Assembly (NCBI GenBank): GCA_026710435.1
Contig: JAPOQZ010000179.1
Span: forward strand, 1 to 64,000
DNA from: a bacterium
GTDB taxonomy: Bacteria; Actinomycetota; Acidimicrobiia; Spongiisociales; Spongiisociaceae
Direction of reading: 5' to 3'
DNA: 64,000 bases
The notes under the pieces were generated by a model. The model searched no databases, was not told the origin of the DNA, and saw nothing but the letters and a program-made list of their open reading frames with translations. The position numbers and the translations under genes are program-made. Position 1 is the first letter of the stretch; each line of letters starts with the position of its first letter. Of the stretch, positions 18,207 through 26,584 are shown in pieces.

Positions 18207-18992
18207 ATGGGACGGTTCGAAGGCAAGAACGTATTCGTGACCGGAGCGGGCAGCGGATTCGGGAGACGGACCGCGCAACGTTTCGCAGAGGAAGGCGCTC
18301 ACCACGTCTACCTGGTGGACTACAACCAGCAGCGGCTGGATGAGACAGCCCCGTCGATCGAGGCACGCGGAGCCACACCCCACAAGATCTGCTTGGACAT
18401 GGGCAACATGGACAACTGCGAGGAAGCCATGGGGCGGGCCCTCGCAATGGACCCCAAACTGGACGTGCTGGTAGCCAATGCCGGAGCATGGATGGATGAG
18501 CAGTTCATCAACTTGAAGACCTCGGATTGGCGGCGGATCATGTCGGTGAACCTCGATGCCTACTTCGTGCTCGCCCGCGAGGCCGCCAACGCCATGAAGA
18601 AGACCGGCGGGGGAGTGATCCTGTTCACTTCGTCGATCGTGGCCCTGGGTCACGGCCGGGGCTTCACTGCATATTGCGTGTCGAAAGCGGCACTCGTTTC
18701 CCTGGCCAGGGCGATCGCGGTTGAGTGCGCTCCATACGGGATCAGGGCCAACTGTGTCAGTCCGGGTCCGGCCGACACCCAGCAGTCAGTCGATCTGGTC
18801 GGCGAGCAACTAATGGACAAGTGGCGCGAGCAGGGGTTCCCGGCGGTTCCCGCCAACCGGCTGGCGGACGACATCGACATAGCCGAGGCCTTCCTGTATC
18901 TGGCCTCGGATGCGGCGAAGTACGTGAGCGGGATCAACCTCATAGTCGACGGAGCATTGACAGCCCAGACCTACGACGTGCCTGAGAGCTAG
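18207..18992 (+). CDS. Short-chain dehydrogenase/reductase (SDR)
   Basis: A 261-residue classical SDR. Cofactor loop TGAGSGFGRRT near residue 12, NAG motif at about 90, catalytic serine in FTSSIVALG, and catalytic YCVSK pair near 155. It ends in the usual SGINLIVDGA. Such enzymes interconvert alcohols and ketones with NAD(P). ATG at 18207 immediately follows the EthD stop. A longer in-frame start inside the EthD gene is unlikely. Substrate unknown. Confidence 0.87.
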   Translation: MGRFEGKNVFVTGAGSGFGRRTAQRFAEEGAHHVYLVDYNQQRLDETAPSIEARGATPHKICLDMGNMDNCEEAMGRALAMDPKLDVLVANAGAWMDEQFINLKTSDWRRIMSVNLDAYFVLAREAANAMKKTGGGVILFTSSIVALGHGRGFTAYCVSKAALVSLARAIAVECAPYGIRANCVSPGPADTQQSVDLVGEQLMDKWREQGFPAVPANRLADDIDIAEAFLYLASDAAKYVSGINLIVDGALTAQTYDVPES

Positions 18993-19208
18993 CCCTGATT
19001 CACTCATACTGAAGGTGCCCTGTTTGTGGGGGGGGTGCTGCGATGATGTGGTGGCCCCCCGGTGCCGGGGGGCGGGCCGGGCTTCACCTAAGGGTGCAGG
19101 TCGCGTCGGGCCGATGCGGTACATCGAGGGGGCCGTTATACCTGGTCAGAAGCAGATATCCGACACGGCGTCCGCCCCGGCACAAAGCCCCGCACCAAGA
19201 ATCGGGGC
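18993..19208. other. Intergenic region between convergent genes
   Basis: About 215 bases with a run of eight or nine G residues near 19028-19036, a GC hairpin (separate entry) and no coding frame. Repeat copy 4 follows immediately. Confidence 0.4.
19054..19073 (+). terminator. GC-rich hairpin, terminator-like
   Basis: GCCCCCCG, a four-base GTGC loop, and CGGGGGGC form a strong 8-bp stem about 60 bases after the SDR stop. No T-run follows, so termination would have to be of the intrinsic tail-less kind or assisted. It may simply be a local GC palindrome. Confidence 0.4.
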
Positions 19209-19312
19209 TAGGAGGGTGCCGAACAATGACGATTGCTCGGGCCTGCCGCCCGCCGACCCAGGAATAATGCCGGCGGTTGGCAGGCCGCTGGTGGATTGCT
19301 CACACCCTCCTA
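19209..19312 (-). repeat. Palindromic repeat, copy 4 (inverted)
   Basis: Full length, opposite orientation to copies 1, 2, 3, 5 and 7. The terminal TAGGAGGGTG and CACCCTCCTA pair over 10 bp; the inner GGCCTGCC/GGCAGGCC stem is intact. Read in the other direction it differs from copy 7 by only a few bases. It lies between convergent genes (SDR and M20 peptidase). Confidence 0.92.
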
Positions 19313-19346
19313 CGAGGGCAGCCCGCACTCGGGGAGGGATGGGCAG

Positions 19347-20513
19347 TCAGGCCCTCGCCAGGTTCACTGCCGTCTGAGCAAGGACTTCCGCAGCGCGGGC
19401 AGTTTCCTCGATGCCGACCCACTCCTCGTCGGAATGAGCTTGGTCGATGCTTCCGGGCCCGAAGACCACGCAACTGATGCCCGCGGGGCCGAAACAGGAG
19501 GCGTCCGTGCCGTAGGTGACGCCGATGGGCTCGGCACGATCCCCAAGAACTGATTCGCGCGCATCGGTTAACGCCTCTACTACCGGGCTGTCGATAGGCG
19601 TGTCCAAGGCCGCCGTCATGAGGAACGGTTCACGGCGTTCCACATGCAGGCCGACCGTACGATCCAGCAACTCGTCGAACTCGGCCAGCAGTTCGTCATT
19701 GTCCTCCCCGGGTATCACGCGCCGGTCCAGACCGATCACGCATTCGGCTGGGACAACGTTCATGCCGGACCCTCCCCGGATGGATGTGACGGTCAGTGTG
19801 GCGGGTCCGACCAAGCGGTGGCCGTACGGATCCAGCGAGGGAATGTACTCCCTCTCGAGAGCGTCCAGTACCCGCGACATGGCGTGGATGGCGTTGCGTC
19901 CCAGGTGAGGCTTGGAGGAATGGGCGGGAACGCCGATTGCCGCGATCTCGAAGCGGATCACTCCCTTGTGGGCGGTGGCGATCTCGAGACCGGTCGGCTC
20001 TCCAACCACCGCCATGTCGATCTCCGGATGTGCCTCCACCAGGGCCTCGGCGCCCGTACCGGCCACTTCCTCGTCTATGCCCCCGACCAGCATGACGGTG
20101 GCCCGCTTGTCCGGATCCATGGCCTGGAGAAGCCGTAACGATTCGACCATGGATACCAGGGATCCCTTGGTGTCGCACGCACCCCGCCCGTAGACGTTGC
20201 CGCCCGACGAGACGGGGTCAGCCGTCGCCTTCCCGGAGAGGCCCACAGTGTCGAGGTGGGCATGGAACATGACCACCGGCGCGCCTTCGAGACCGGGCAG
20301 GATCGCCACGATGTTGTCCCGACTTCCGGCGTGAACAACCTCGCGGACCGGCTCGAACCCATCCACCGCCAGATCTGCGAACAGGACATCGGCAAGTGCG
20401 GATTCGCCGCCGCCCCCGTCGATGGCGGGATTGACGGACCGGGTACCAACGTAGCGGAGAAGGAGGCGCTCGACGCGTCTGCGGTCGGCGCGGTTCCTAA
20501 AGCAGGATGCCAT
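19347..20513 (-). CDS. M20-family peptidase/deacylase (ArgE/DapE type)
   Basis: A 388-residue zinc-dependent amidohydrolase. Motifs in order: FHAHLDTVG, GRGACDTKGS, GGIDEEVAG with the general-base glutamate, and VGEPTGLE; the C-terminal metal histidine is in IDQAHSDEEWV. The DTKGSL box resembles acetylornithine deacetylase and succinyl-diaminopimelate desuccinylase relatives. It is a distant paralogue of the enzyme at 6527-7768. Its 3' end faces repeat copy 4; its start diverges from the Ntn hydrolase gene, separated by 71 bases. Confidence 0.87.
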   Translation of the reverse strand: MASCFRNRADRRRVERLLLRYVGTRSVNPAIDGGGGESALADVLFADLAVDGFEPVREVVHAGSRDNIVAILPGLEGAPVVMFHAHLDTVGLSGKATADPVSSGGNVYGRGACDTKGSLVSMVESLRLLQAMDPDKRATVMLVGGIDEEVAGTGAEALVEAHPEIDMAVVGEPTGLEIATAHKGVIRFEIAAIGVPAHSSKPHLGRNAIHAMSRVLDALEREYIPSLDPYGHRLVGPATLTVTSIRGGSGMNVVPAECVIGLDRRVIPGEDNDELLAEFDELLDRTVGLHVERREPFLMTAALDTPIDSPVVEALTDARESVLGDRAEPIGVTYGTDASCFGPAGISCVVFGPGSIDQAHSDEEWVGIEETARAAEVLAQTAVNLARA

Positions 20514-20584
20514 GGGCGAACCTTACCCAACCGCCGTAGGGCTTCCTACAATTGCCGGTGCGGACCCGAAGGGAGGGGACGGCC

Positions 20585-21394
20585 ATGTGCACCACCGGAT
20601 TCCTGAGGCTCGGACCGGACGACTACCTGCTGTTCAAGAACAAGGACTTCGGTCGCACCAGCTTCGACGACCGCCTCGTTCTCGAACCGGACGTCTTCGG
20701 TGTGGAAGGCATCACTACCTGGCTGGGCACCGATCCCACCCTCGATCGGTTCTCAGGCTTCTCCATCGGCGCAAACTCCTCCGGTCTCCTGGCCTGTGAC
20801 TCCAACGTGCGCACCCTGCCGGACCATGCCAACTACGACGACCTGGTTGAGATCGCTCTGCGGGAGGGGACCGACGTGGAGTCGGGAGTAGCCGCGGTCG
20901 AGAGGACCGTGGCCACCCGACCGTACCTGTGGGGGAACCTCGTGCTCATCGACGGTGAGACCCAGGCGGCAGTGGAAGTCAGAAGCCGGCGGACGGCGGT
21001 TCTCCGGCCGACCCGGGCGACAGCCAGGGCCAACCACCATACGAAGCTGGGCGTCCACCCGGATAACGATGACACCGGGACTACCGAGGCCCGCATGGAG
21101 TCCGCTCAGCGCCGGCTGGACAGAGCCGGAACGCTGGAAGACGTATTCGCCCTGCTACGGAGCCATGACCAGGGGGACTCCGGCGTCTGCAACCACGCCG
21201 CCTACACCACCGTGTACAGCTACGTGCTCCGCCAGGCGGCAGGCCGGACCACACTTCTGGTCATCCGGGGCCGTCCCTGCGAGCAGACAACCCCCTTCGA
21301 ACTCACCTTGCCCCTCGGCGAGGCCTGGTCACCCGAGACAGCCGAGGAGTTCATGGCTGCCTACCCGTCGAACCGGGTGCTGGTCCCGGGGTAG
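20585..21394 (+). CDS. Ntn-type linear amide C-N hydrolase (choloylglycine hydrolase/penicillin acylase-like)
   Basis: A 269-residue N-terminal nucleophile hydrolase. The start ATG at 20585, with GGGAGGGGA a few bases upstream, places Cys2 (MCTTGF) so that removing Met would expose the nucleophile, as in choloylglycine hydrolases and the related C45/acyl-transferase group. FKNKDFG near residue 20, GANSSGLLACDSN near 70 and the late NHAAYTTVYS segment fit the fold. These enzymes hydrolyse amide bonds of acyl amino acids or lactones. It diverges from an M20 deacylase, hinting at related substrates. Confidence 0.78.
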   Translation: MCTTGFLRLGPDDYLLFKNKDFGRTSFDDRLVLEPDVFGVEGITTWLGTDPTLDRFSGFSIGANSSGLLACDSNVRTLPDHANYDDLVEIALREGTDVESGVAAVERTVATRPYLWGNLVLIDGETQAAVEVRSRRTAVLRPTRATARANHHTKLGVHPDNDDTGTTEARMESAQRRLDRAGTLEDVFALLRSHDQGDSGVCNHAAYTTVYSYVLRQAAGRTTLLVIRGRPCEQTTPFELTLPLGEAWSPETAEEFMAAYPSNRVLVPG

Positions 21395-21460
21395 ACGCCC
21401 GCTCCGGCGGCATCGACTGCGGTCGAGTTCCCGCAACACGTTGCCGCAACCGGCACCGGG

Positions 21461-22186
21461 TTACAGACGGAAGCCACGAGCCATCTCCCTCAGTCCCCGA
21501 CGCCGTTCCTTGGCGTCGGGAATCATCTTGTTCACGAGGTTCCAGAAGTCGGGGGAGTGGTTCCTGACCGATAGGTGGGCGAGTTCGTGCACCACCACGT
21601 AGTCGATGAGACGCGGTTCGAGCATCATTACCCTCCAGTTGAACCTGAGGGTCCCGTCGGGCCCGCAGCTTCCCCACCGGCTCTTCTGGTTCCCGATCAG
21701 CACTCGTGACTTGGGCCCGCGCCCGAGGAACGGCCACCATTGATCCACCAGTTCCGGAAGCGCCTCCATTGCCCGTGCGTGGTACCACTGGAGAAGGGCG
21801 CGGCCGATATGATCCACCCGGTACCTGGGGTCGAGTTCCGATGGCTCGGTAACTCTGAAGCGCCCGGTGTCCAACGTTACTTCGGGTGAACGGACATCCG
21901 AGAGCTCGAAGAACATCGGGACTTCACGACCCAGGTAGGGCAAGGTCTCCCCATCGACGAAACGCAGATCCTCGATCTCGCCGAACTTCTCGACCTGGTC
22001 AAGGATCCACGACGCCTTATCGCTAACGAATCTCCTCAGGTCGTCATCGGGGGCCGCCCATGGTGCATAGACGCGCACCCCTTCCCGGCTTACCTTGACC
22101 TCGATCGTCTTGGTGCGGCGGCGACTACGGCGCACCTCGTACTCGATGGTCGTATCACCGTATCTGATGGCGTCTCTGTCGATCAC
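21461..22186 (-). CDS. YgjP-like (M48-related, DUF45) zinc metallopeptidase
   Basis: A 241-residue protein from the GTG at 22186 (GGAAAGGG upstream). Residues 15-120 form the N-terminal YgjP beta domain. The C-terminal half carries GNQKSRWGSCGPDGTLRFNWR and VVHELAHLSVRNHSPDFW, the HExxH zinc motif plus downstream glutamate/histidine region of the SprT/YgjP family. Physiological substrates are unknown. A longer in-frame start at 22282 is possible but lacks homology. Single gene. Confidence 0.82.
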   Translation of the reverse strand: MIDRDAIRYGDTTIEYEVRRSRRRTKTIEVKVSREGVRVYAPWAAPDDDLRRFVSDKASWILDQVEKFGEIEDLRFVDGETLPYLGREVPMFFELSDVRSPEVTLDTGRFRVTEPSELDPRYRVDHIGRALLQWYHARAMEALPELVDQWWPFLGRGPKSRVLIGNQKSRWGSCGPDGTLRFNWRVMMLEPRLIDYVVVHELAHLSVRNHSPDFWNLVNKMIPDAKERRRGLREMARGFRL

Positions 22187-22533
22187 TGTCAAGACCCTTT
22201 CCGTACCATCGATAAACAGCCGAGGCCGGTCGGTCGAGGTACCTCCTGTTGCCACCTCCCATGGCCAGCAGCTCCCGATCACACCCGCTGAGACGGCTCG
22301 TCGCCGATGCAGGGACGCCTGCGCCCGGCATCCCGAATCGGACCTGCATGCCTGCTTGGAAACCTAGTTACACCAGCAGAGTAGGTTTGTCTAGACCATC
22401 GTTGCCCGGATCGCTACGCGCAGTCGTCTCCGGTACCGCGGCTCCCGTGGTCGGTCTGCGGGGCGCCATATACGACCGCCGGCCGCAACTCGGGCCGACC
22501 ACGATCAAACCGGTTGTCTGAGTTCGCGGTGAC
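22187..22533. other. Intergenic region with a diverged repeat
   Basis: No gene recognised in about 350 bases. Positions 22431-22467 match 56864-56900 (separate entries). The rest looks like unconstrained DNA. Confidence 0.35.
22431..22467 (+). repeat. Short dispersed repeat, second family, copy A
   Basis: The segment beginning CGGTACCGCGG matches 56864-56900 at 33 of 37 positions. Similarity continues upstream (TACGCG, then TCGT) for another 20 or so bases. Origin unknown; it may be a fossil of a longer mobile element. Confidence 0.5.
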
Positions 22534-22932
22534 TCAGCCCGTAGCATTGATACGCTTCAAATTGCCTGGCCAGTCGAGGATTCGCCGGTCTGCTGTCACC
22601 AACTGGTGGCCCTCAAGCGCAGTGGACACAATGATTCGGTCTGCGGGATCACCATGCATACCGGTAAGGAGGCCGGCGCGCCCGGCGATCCTCCCGTCGA
22701 TGGGGATCTCCTCCAGGCCACGCCCCAACAAACCGCGGCGCCAGGCGTCGAGGTCAACATCGAGGGCGAGTCGGTGCTTGCGTGACTGCATGCCGACTTC
22801 CCAGAATGATATGGCGGAGACAGACACGCCACCGCTGCTGAAGCCACGTTCGATCATGCGGAGGGCCCGTCGGCCGAGTTTGTCCTCGCCCACTTCGTAC
22901 CACAAGAGGACATGGGTATCCAGCAGGAGCAT
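22534..22932 (-). CDS. PIN-domain toxin (VapC-like)
   Basis: A 132-residue PIN nuclease. The acidic metal ligands are visible: D5 in LLDTHVLLWY, the glutamate in ISFWEVGM near residue 45, and aspartates in GDPADRIIVSTAL and VTADRR. PIN toxins cut RNA, often tRNA or rRNA, and are restrained by a partner antitoxin. ATG at 22932 has GGAGG four bases upstream; a longer start at 22995 is unlikely. The Phd-like antitoxin gene lies 175 bases upstream on the same strand. Confidence 0.85.
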   Translation of the reverse strand: MLLLDTHVLLWYEVGEDKLGRRALRMIERGFSSGGVSVSAISFWEVGMQSRKHRLALDVDLDAWRRGLLGRGLEEIPIDGRIAGRAGLLTGMHGDPADRIIVSTALEGHQLVTADRRILDWPGNLKRINATG

Positions 22933-23107
22933 CAGACCTCCAATCCCGGTCCTGACACCCGGCGACACATCCCTCCATTGGCGATCTCGACCCACATCTG
23001 GCTGTGGTGCACGACCATCCGGTCGGTCGGCGGCGTCAATGCACCCGGCGTTCTACTGCGGCACAGGTAGTCAGGCGCCGGTAGTCATCTGCGTGACAGA
23101 CAGAGTT

Positions 23108-23386
23108 TCAGAATAGCTCCACACCGGGGTCGCCCTGTTCTTCGTACCACTCCACGGGCATCGGAGAGACAATGTCGCCAAGGATCCGGATCTTGTCCCG
23201 GTTCCGACCGAAAACAAGCTGAGGCCTCTTCCGATACGGGACTAGCCGGGAAACGGGCCGACCGTACTTCGTGATGACGATTTCCTGGCCGGTCTCCTGC
23301 ACCTCATCCATGAGCTTCAGACACTTGGCCTTGAATTCGGATGCCTTGATTGTTCGGGTGGGGGTGTCGGCGCTACTTGCCGGCAT
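23108..23386 (-). CDS. Phd/YefM-type antitoxin
   Basis: A 92-residue antitoxin. The N-terminal TIKASEFKAKCLKLMDEVQ and ITKYGRPVSRLVPYR are the DNA-binding Phd/YefM fold; the C-terminal VEWYEEQGDPGVELF is a likely toxin-binding tail. ATG at 23386 has GGGAG upstream (a TTG at 23389 is also possible). It should neutralise the PIN toxin downstream and repress its own promoter through the palindromes at 23403-23440. Confidence 0.85.
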   Translation of the reverse strand: MPASSADTPTRTIKASEFKAKCLKLMDEVQETGQEIVITKYGRPVSRLVPYRKRPQLVFGRNRDKIRILGDIVSPMPVEWYEEQGDPGVELF

Positions 23387-23402
23387 CAATGCTCCCGTGT
23401 CT

Positions 23403-23440
23403 AGTGGTCAGTATCACTGATACTTATGACCATGGTCACT
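23403..23440 (-). promoter_or_regulatory. Probable antitoxin operator (two palindromes)
   Basis: Two palindromes occur just upstream of the antitoxin start: AGTATCACTGATACT (perfect seven-base arms, 23410-23424) and TGACCATGGTCA (perfect, 23427-23438). AGTGGTCA at 23403 forms a further arm to TGACCA. The region is AT-rich for this genome. Antitoxin autoregulation at such sites is typical of Phd/VapB systems. Site assignment is inferred from position and symmetry. Confidence 0.6.
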
Positions 23441-23505
23441 ATAACCGTCGACTATGACTAGAGGGCAATCGTGCTCCGGCCGACGCGCCCAGATCCACGG
23501 ACCAT

Positions 23506-24480
23506 TCACGTCCCGTGAGCTTCGATCCGACCCGCCGCCTGAAGGCGACGGAAATCCTCAACCGTCTCTCCTATGCCGTCTTCCAGTGAGCGCTGCTGGT
23601 AGTCGATGACTTGGTCGAGGCCGGTTCCGTCGATTGTCGAGGGCAGTGGAAAAGGGGTGGTGTCGTAGGTGGTCTGAATGCCGGGGGAGGTAGCGTCGAT
23701 CATCGCCGCGATGTCGGAGATGTGAGCCACCGGCCCCCCGACGTTGTGGACCAGCGCGGTCTCGGACTCCAGCCTGGCGGCTGCTACGAAGATGGCAGCC
23801 ATGTCCTGGGCATGCTGGTAGGTGACGGTTCCGCCGTGGGCGATATGGCCCGAAACCCCGGACGCCGCGGCGAGCATTGCATTCGTGGCGTCGGACGTGA
23901 GGCCCTGGTCACGGCCGAGCCCGTATATGACGGACGGGCGTAGACCCACCGAACCTACCCCCCAGTCGGTCGCGTAGATGCGCGCGGTCCATTCGTTAGC
24001 CTGCTTGTAGACCCCGTACAGGGTCACCGGCGCGGTGGGTGAGTCATCGTAGGCCACGCCGCGGTCGTACATGTGGGCCTCTCCGAACACGCCGATCGAG
24101 CTGGCGTAGGTGAGCCCGCGCACCTGCCCATCGGACCGGCGCTTGGCTTCCAGTACGTTGAGGGTACCGGTGACATTCACCAGGGACCCGTTGACGGGAT
24201 CGGCCGCGCAGAAGGGCACCTGGAGCCCCGCCAGATGAACGATGTGGGTGATCCCCTCTTCCCTGACCACCTTCTGGACCGCAGATGCGTCGCGTATGTC
24301 TCCCTTTCGGAAGGCAACCCTGGTGAGTTCGTCGTCGTCCAGTACGAGACGCAGGCGGTGGGAGTCCTCGGCGATGTCGAACGCCACGACCGGTGTGCCC
24401 TCATGGACGAGTTCTCGAACCGCCCACGCTCCGATGCACCCGGCCGATCCGGTCACGAGAATACTCTCGTTTTCGATCAT
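23506..24480 (-). CDS. NAD-dependent epimerase/dehydratase
   Basis: A 324-residue extended SDR. Nucleotide-binding VTGSAGCIGAWAVRELV near residue 10, HLAGLQ near 90, and catalytic TYASSIGVFG plus YGVYKQ (YxxxK) around 130-165. ATG at 24480 has AAGGAG eight bases upstream. These enzymes modify nucleotide sugars or act as NAD(P)-dependent reductases on related substrates. It diverges from the ABC binding-protein gene. Substrate not determinable. Confidence 0.85.
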   Translation of the reverse strand: MIENESILVTGSAGCIGAWAVRELVHEGTPVVAFDIAEDSHRLRLVLDDDELTRVAFRKGDIRDASAVQKVVREEGITHIVHLAGLQVPFCAADPVNGSLVNVTGTLNVLEAKRRSDGQVRGLTYASSIGVFGEAHMYDRGVAYDDSPTAPVTLYGVYKQANEWTARIYATDWGVGSVGLRPSVIYGLGRDQGLTSDATNAMLAAASGVSGHIAHGGTVTYQHAQDMAAIFVAAARLESETALVHNVGGPVAHISDIAAMIDATSPGIQTTYDTTPFPLPSTIDGTGLDQVIDYQQRSLEDGIGETVEDFRRLQAAGRIEAHGT

Positions 24481-24575
24481 TTCGATCACTCCTTCCGATC
24501 ATTTGCGCCGTGCCCGCGCCGGAGTCGATAAGATACCCGGTTAGGCATCACGGCGCGATCGAAGGAGGGACGCGT

Positions 24576-26339
24576 ATGGGTAGTTCTTGGACAGAGTCCG
24601 AGTTCGGTTCTGAGGTCACCGAACTCACCAATCAATACATGGCCAAGGAGATCGGTCGGCGCCAGTTCATGAAGCGCCTCGGTGCTGCCGGCATCGGTGT
24701 CGCTGCCGCAGCCTCGATCCTGGCTGCCTGCGGTGACGACGAGGAGCCGGAAGCTGCACCGGCTACGACGCAAGCGCCCGCCACCACGGCCGAGATGATG
24801 GGACCTTCCGTCGGCGGAACGCTACGGGAGGGCTACAACCGGGACGTGTCCAAGCACGACCCGCTCACCACCAACTGGTACGACCCTGCCTTCTTCGCCA
24901 TCTACGAAGCCATCCTGTCCAACGACCCGAGCGGCGCCACGGTGCCCCAGTTCGCCTCCGGCTTCTCGGCGTCCGACGACGGGCTCGAATATCGATTCAC
25001 CATCCCCGAGGGCAAGCTTTCCCACTCGGGCGGAACGATCGATGCCGAGATGGTGGCCGAGTTCTACCGCTCCATCCAGCAGTTCAGCTTCATCGCGGGC
25101 CTCGCCGCCCCGGTCGACACCTACGAAGCCGAGGGCAACGAGGTCGTCGTGAAGATGAAAAATCCCTGGGTGGGCGCGCTCGGGCCGCACAAGACCGGAT
25201 ACTGGCGGATCGTCAACATCAATACCTGGAAGGAACACTCCATCACCGCCGAGGGCGAACTCGACGCGGCGTCGACCTACGGAACCGAACTGGCCGACGG
25301 CACCGGCCCCTTCACGCATGAGGAATGGGTACCAGGAAGCCACGTTCTGGTCAGGCGTTGGGACGACTATCCCGGTTCACAGACGCCTTTCTTCGAGAAC
25401 AAGGGCACGGCGTACTTGGACGCGGTTCGCTGGACGGTCATCACCGAGGCCGGGCAGCGGGCCACGCAGTTGGAGAACGGCGACATCGACTCTCTCATCA
25501 ACCCGGCCCACCAGGACATCGGGAGGCTGGAGTCGAACTCCGACCTGACGGTCATCAGGCATCCGGAGTGGTCGGGATACCACCTGGCGATGAACCGCGA
25601 CTATCCGGAGTACTTCGGTGACCCGCTCACCCGCCAAGGCTTGTCGCATGCGCTCGACCGGGAAGGCATGGTGCAGGCCATCCTGTTCGGTAACGGCGCC
25701 CCGACGTACGGACCATTCCCGACCACCGACCGGAACTACGAGTCGGCTGTGGAGCAGTTCAACCAGTTCGATGTCGACCTGGCCAACCAGAAGCTCGACG
25801 AGGCCGGCTGGGTGCGCGGAGGCGACGGAATCAGGGAACGGGATGGCGTCAGGTTCGAGTTCCGGTATCTGGTCGAGGACGAGACCGTTCAAAAGGCGGT
25901 GGCAGAGGCGGTCCAGGCGCAGTTCGCCAATGTCGGGGTCCAAGCCAACCTCGACGTGGTCGACCGGGCCTTGGCCTTCGAGCAGCAGAGCGGACCCGGC
26001 CGGGACTCGGTCGAGATGTCGCTCTTCTTCTGGCTCTGGCCCATCCCGCTGGACGTGCTGATCCTGTTCTCGGGCTCGCAATTCATCCCGGTACCCAACT
26101 TCTCCCATGCAGTCGAACCGAGGATCGACGAGGCCATCGCCAACTGGCAGAGTTCGGCCACCGAAGCAGATGCACAGGCGTCGGCCTCGGAGTTCCAACT
26201 GGCGTGGGCAGAGGAACTCCCGTACATCCCCCTCATGAACCAGAACGCCACCTTCGTGCACAACAACAAGGTGCATGGATGGCAGCCGTTCGTGTGGAAC
26301 CTGTACCCGTATTACAACGACACCTGGATCGAGGCCTAG
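24576..26339 (+). CDS. Tat-exported ABC transporter substrate-binding lipoprotein (family 5)
   Basis: A 587-residue peptide/opine-type solute-binding protein. Twin-arginine motif RRQFMKR at residues 28-34 and lipobox LAAC with C52 predict export folded by Tat and lipid anchoring, followed by an acid and A/T-rich linker (about 53-75). The mature part has the family-5 layout from GGTLREGYN to the C-terminal WNLYPYYNDTWIEA. ATG at 24576 has AAGGAGGG upstream. A strong hairpin separates it from the permease genes, so it is likely made in excess. Ligand unknown. Confidence 0.9.
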   Translation: MGSSWTESEFGSEVTELTNQYMAKEIGRRQFMKRLGAAGIGVAAAASILAACGDDEEPEAAPATTQAPATTAEMMGPSVGGTLREGYNRDVSKHDPLTTNWYDPAFFAIYEAILSNDPSGATVPQFASGFSASDDGLEYRFTIPEGKLSHSGGTIDAEMVAEFYRSIQQFSFIAGLAAPVDTYEAEGNEVVVKMKNPWVGALGPHKTGYWRIVNINTWKEHSITAEGELDAASTYGTELADGTGPFTHEEWVPGSHVLVRRWDDYPGSQTPFFENKGTAYLDAVRWTVITEAGQRATQLENGDIDSLINPAHQDIGRLESNSDLTVIRHPEWSGYHLAMNRDYPEYFGDPLTRQGLSHALDREGMVQAILFGNGAPTYGPFPTTDRNYESAVEQFNQFDVDLANQKLDEAGWVRGGDGIRERDGVRFEFRYLVEDETVQKAVAEAVQAQFANVGVQANLDVVDRALAFEQQSGPGRDSVEMSLFFWLWPIPLDVLILFSGSQFIPVPNFSHAVEPRIDEAIANWQSSATEADAQASASEFQLAWAEELPYIPLMNQNATFVHNNKVHGWQPFVWNLYPYYNDTWIEA

Positions 26340-26366
26340 GACAGCCTGCCAACCGATCGGACCGCG

Positions 26367-26395
26367 GTGGGGGCCGTGCACTGCACGGCCCCCAC
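26367..26395 (+). terminator. Strong hairpin after binding-protein gene
   Basis: GTGGGGGCCGTGCA is exactly complementary to TGCACGGCCCCCAC with one base between, giving 12-13 bp of usable stem. It is followed by TTGTTC. It lies 28 bases after the stop of the solute-binding gene and before the permeases, the usual position for partial termination or mRNA protection. Confidence 0.8.
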
Positions 26396-26584
26396 TTGTT
26401 CAACGCAGATTGGTCGCGCGGAAGTATGTACTGGGCGAACGAGGCGTGGGACATAGGCGTCTGACCATGGAGAACGGCCGTTTCGCTATTCCCGTCCGGC
26501 CCGGTCGCGATGATGTGGTCGATGTGGCATGCTGCCTTGGGTGTGTCCGGAGACATGGGGAATCAGGGCTAAGGAAGGTGGCCG

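Noticed and set aside
26367-26395. Riboswitch or attenuator between binding protein and permeases
   Set aside because: It is a single simple hairpin with no competing structure; a partial terminator explains it.
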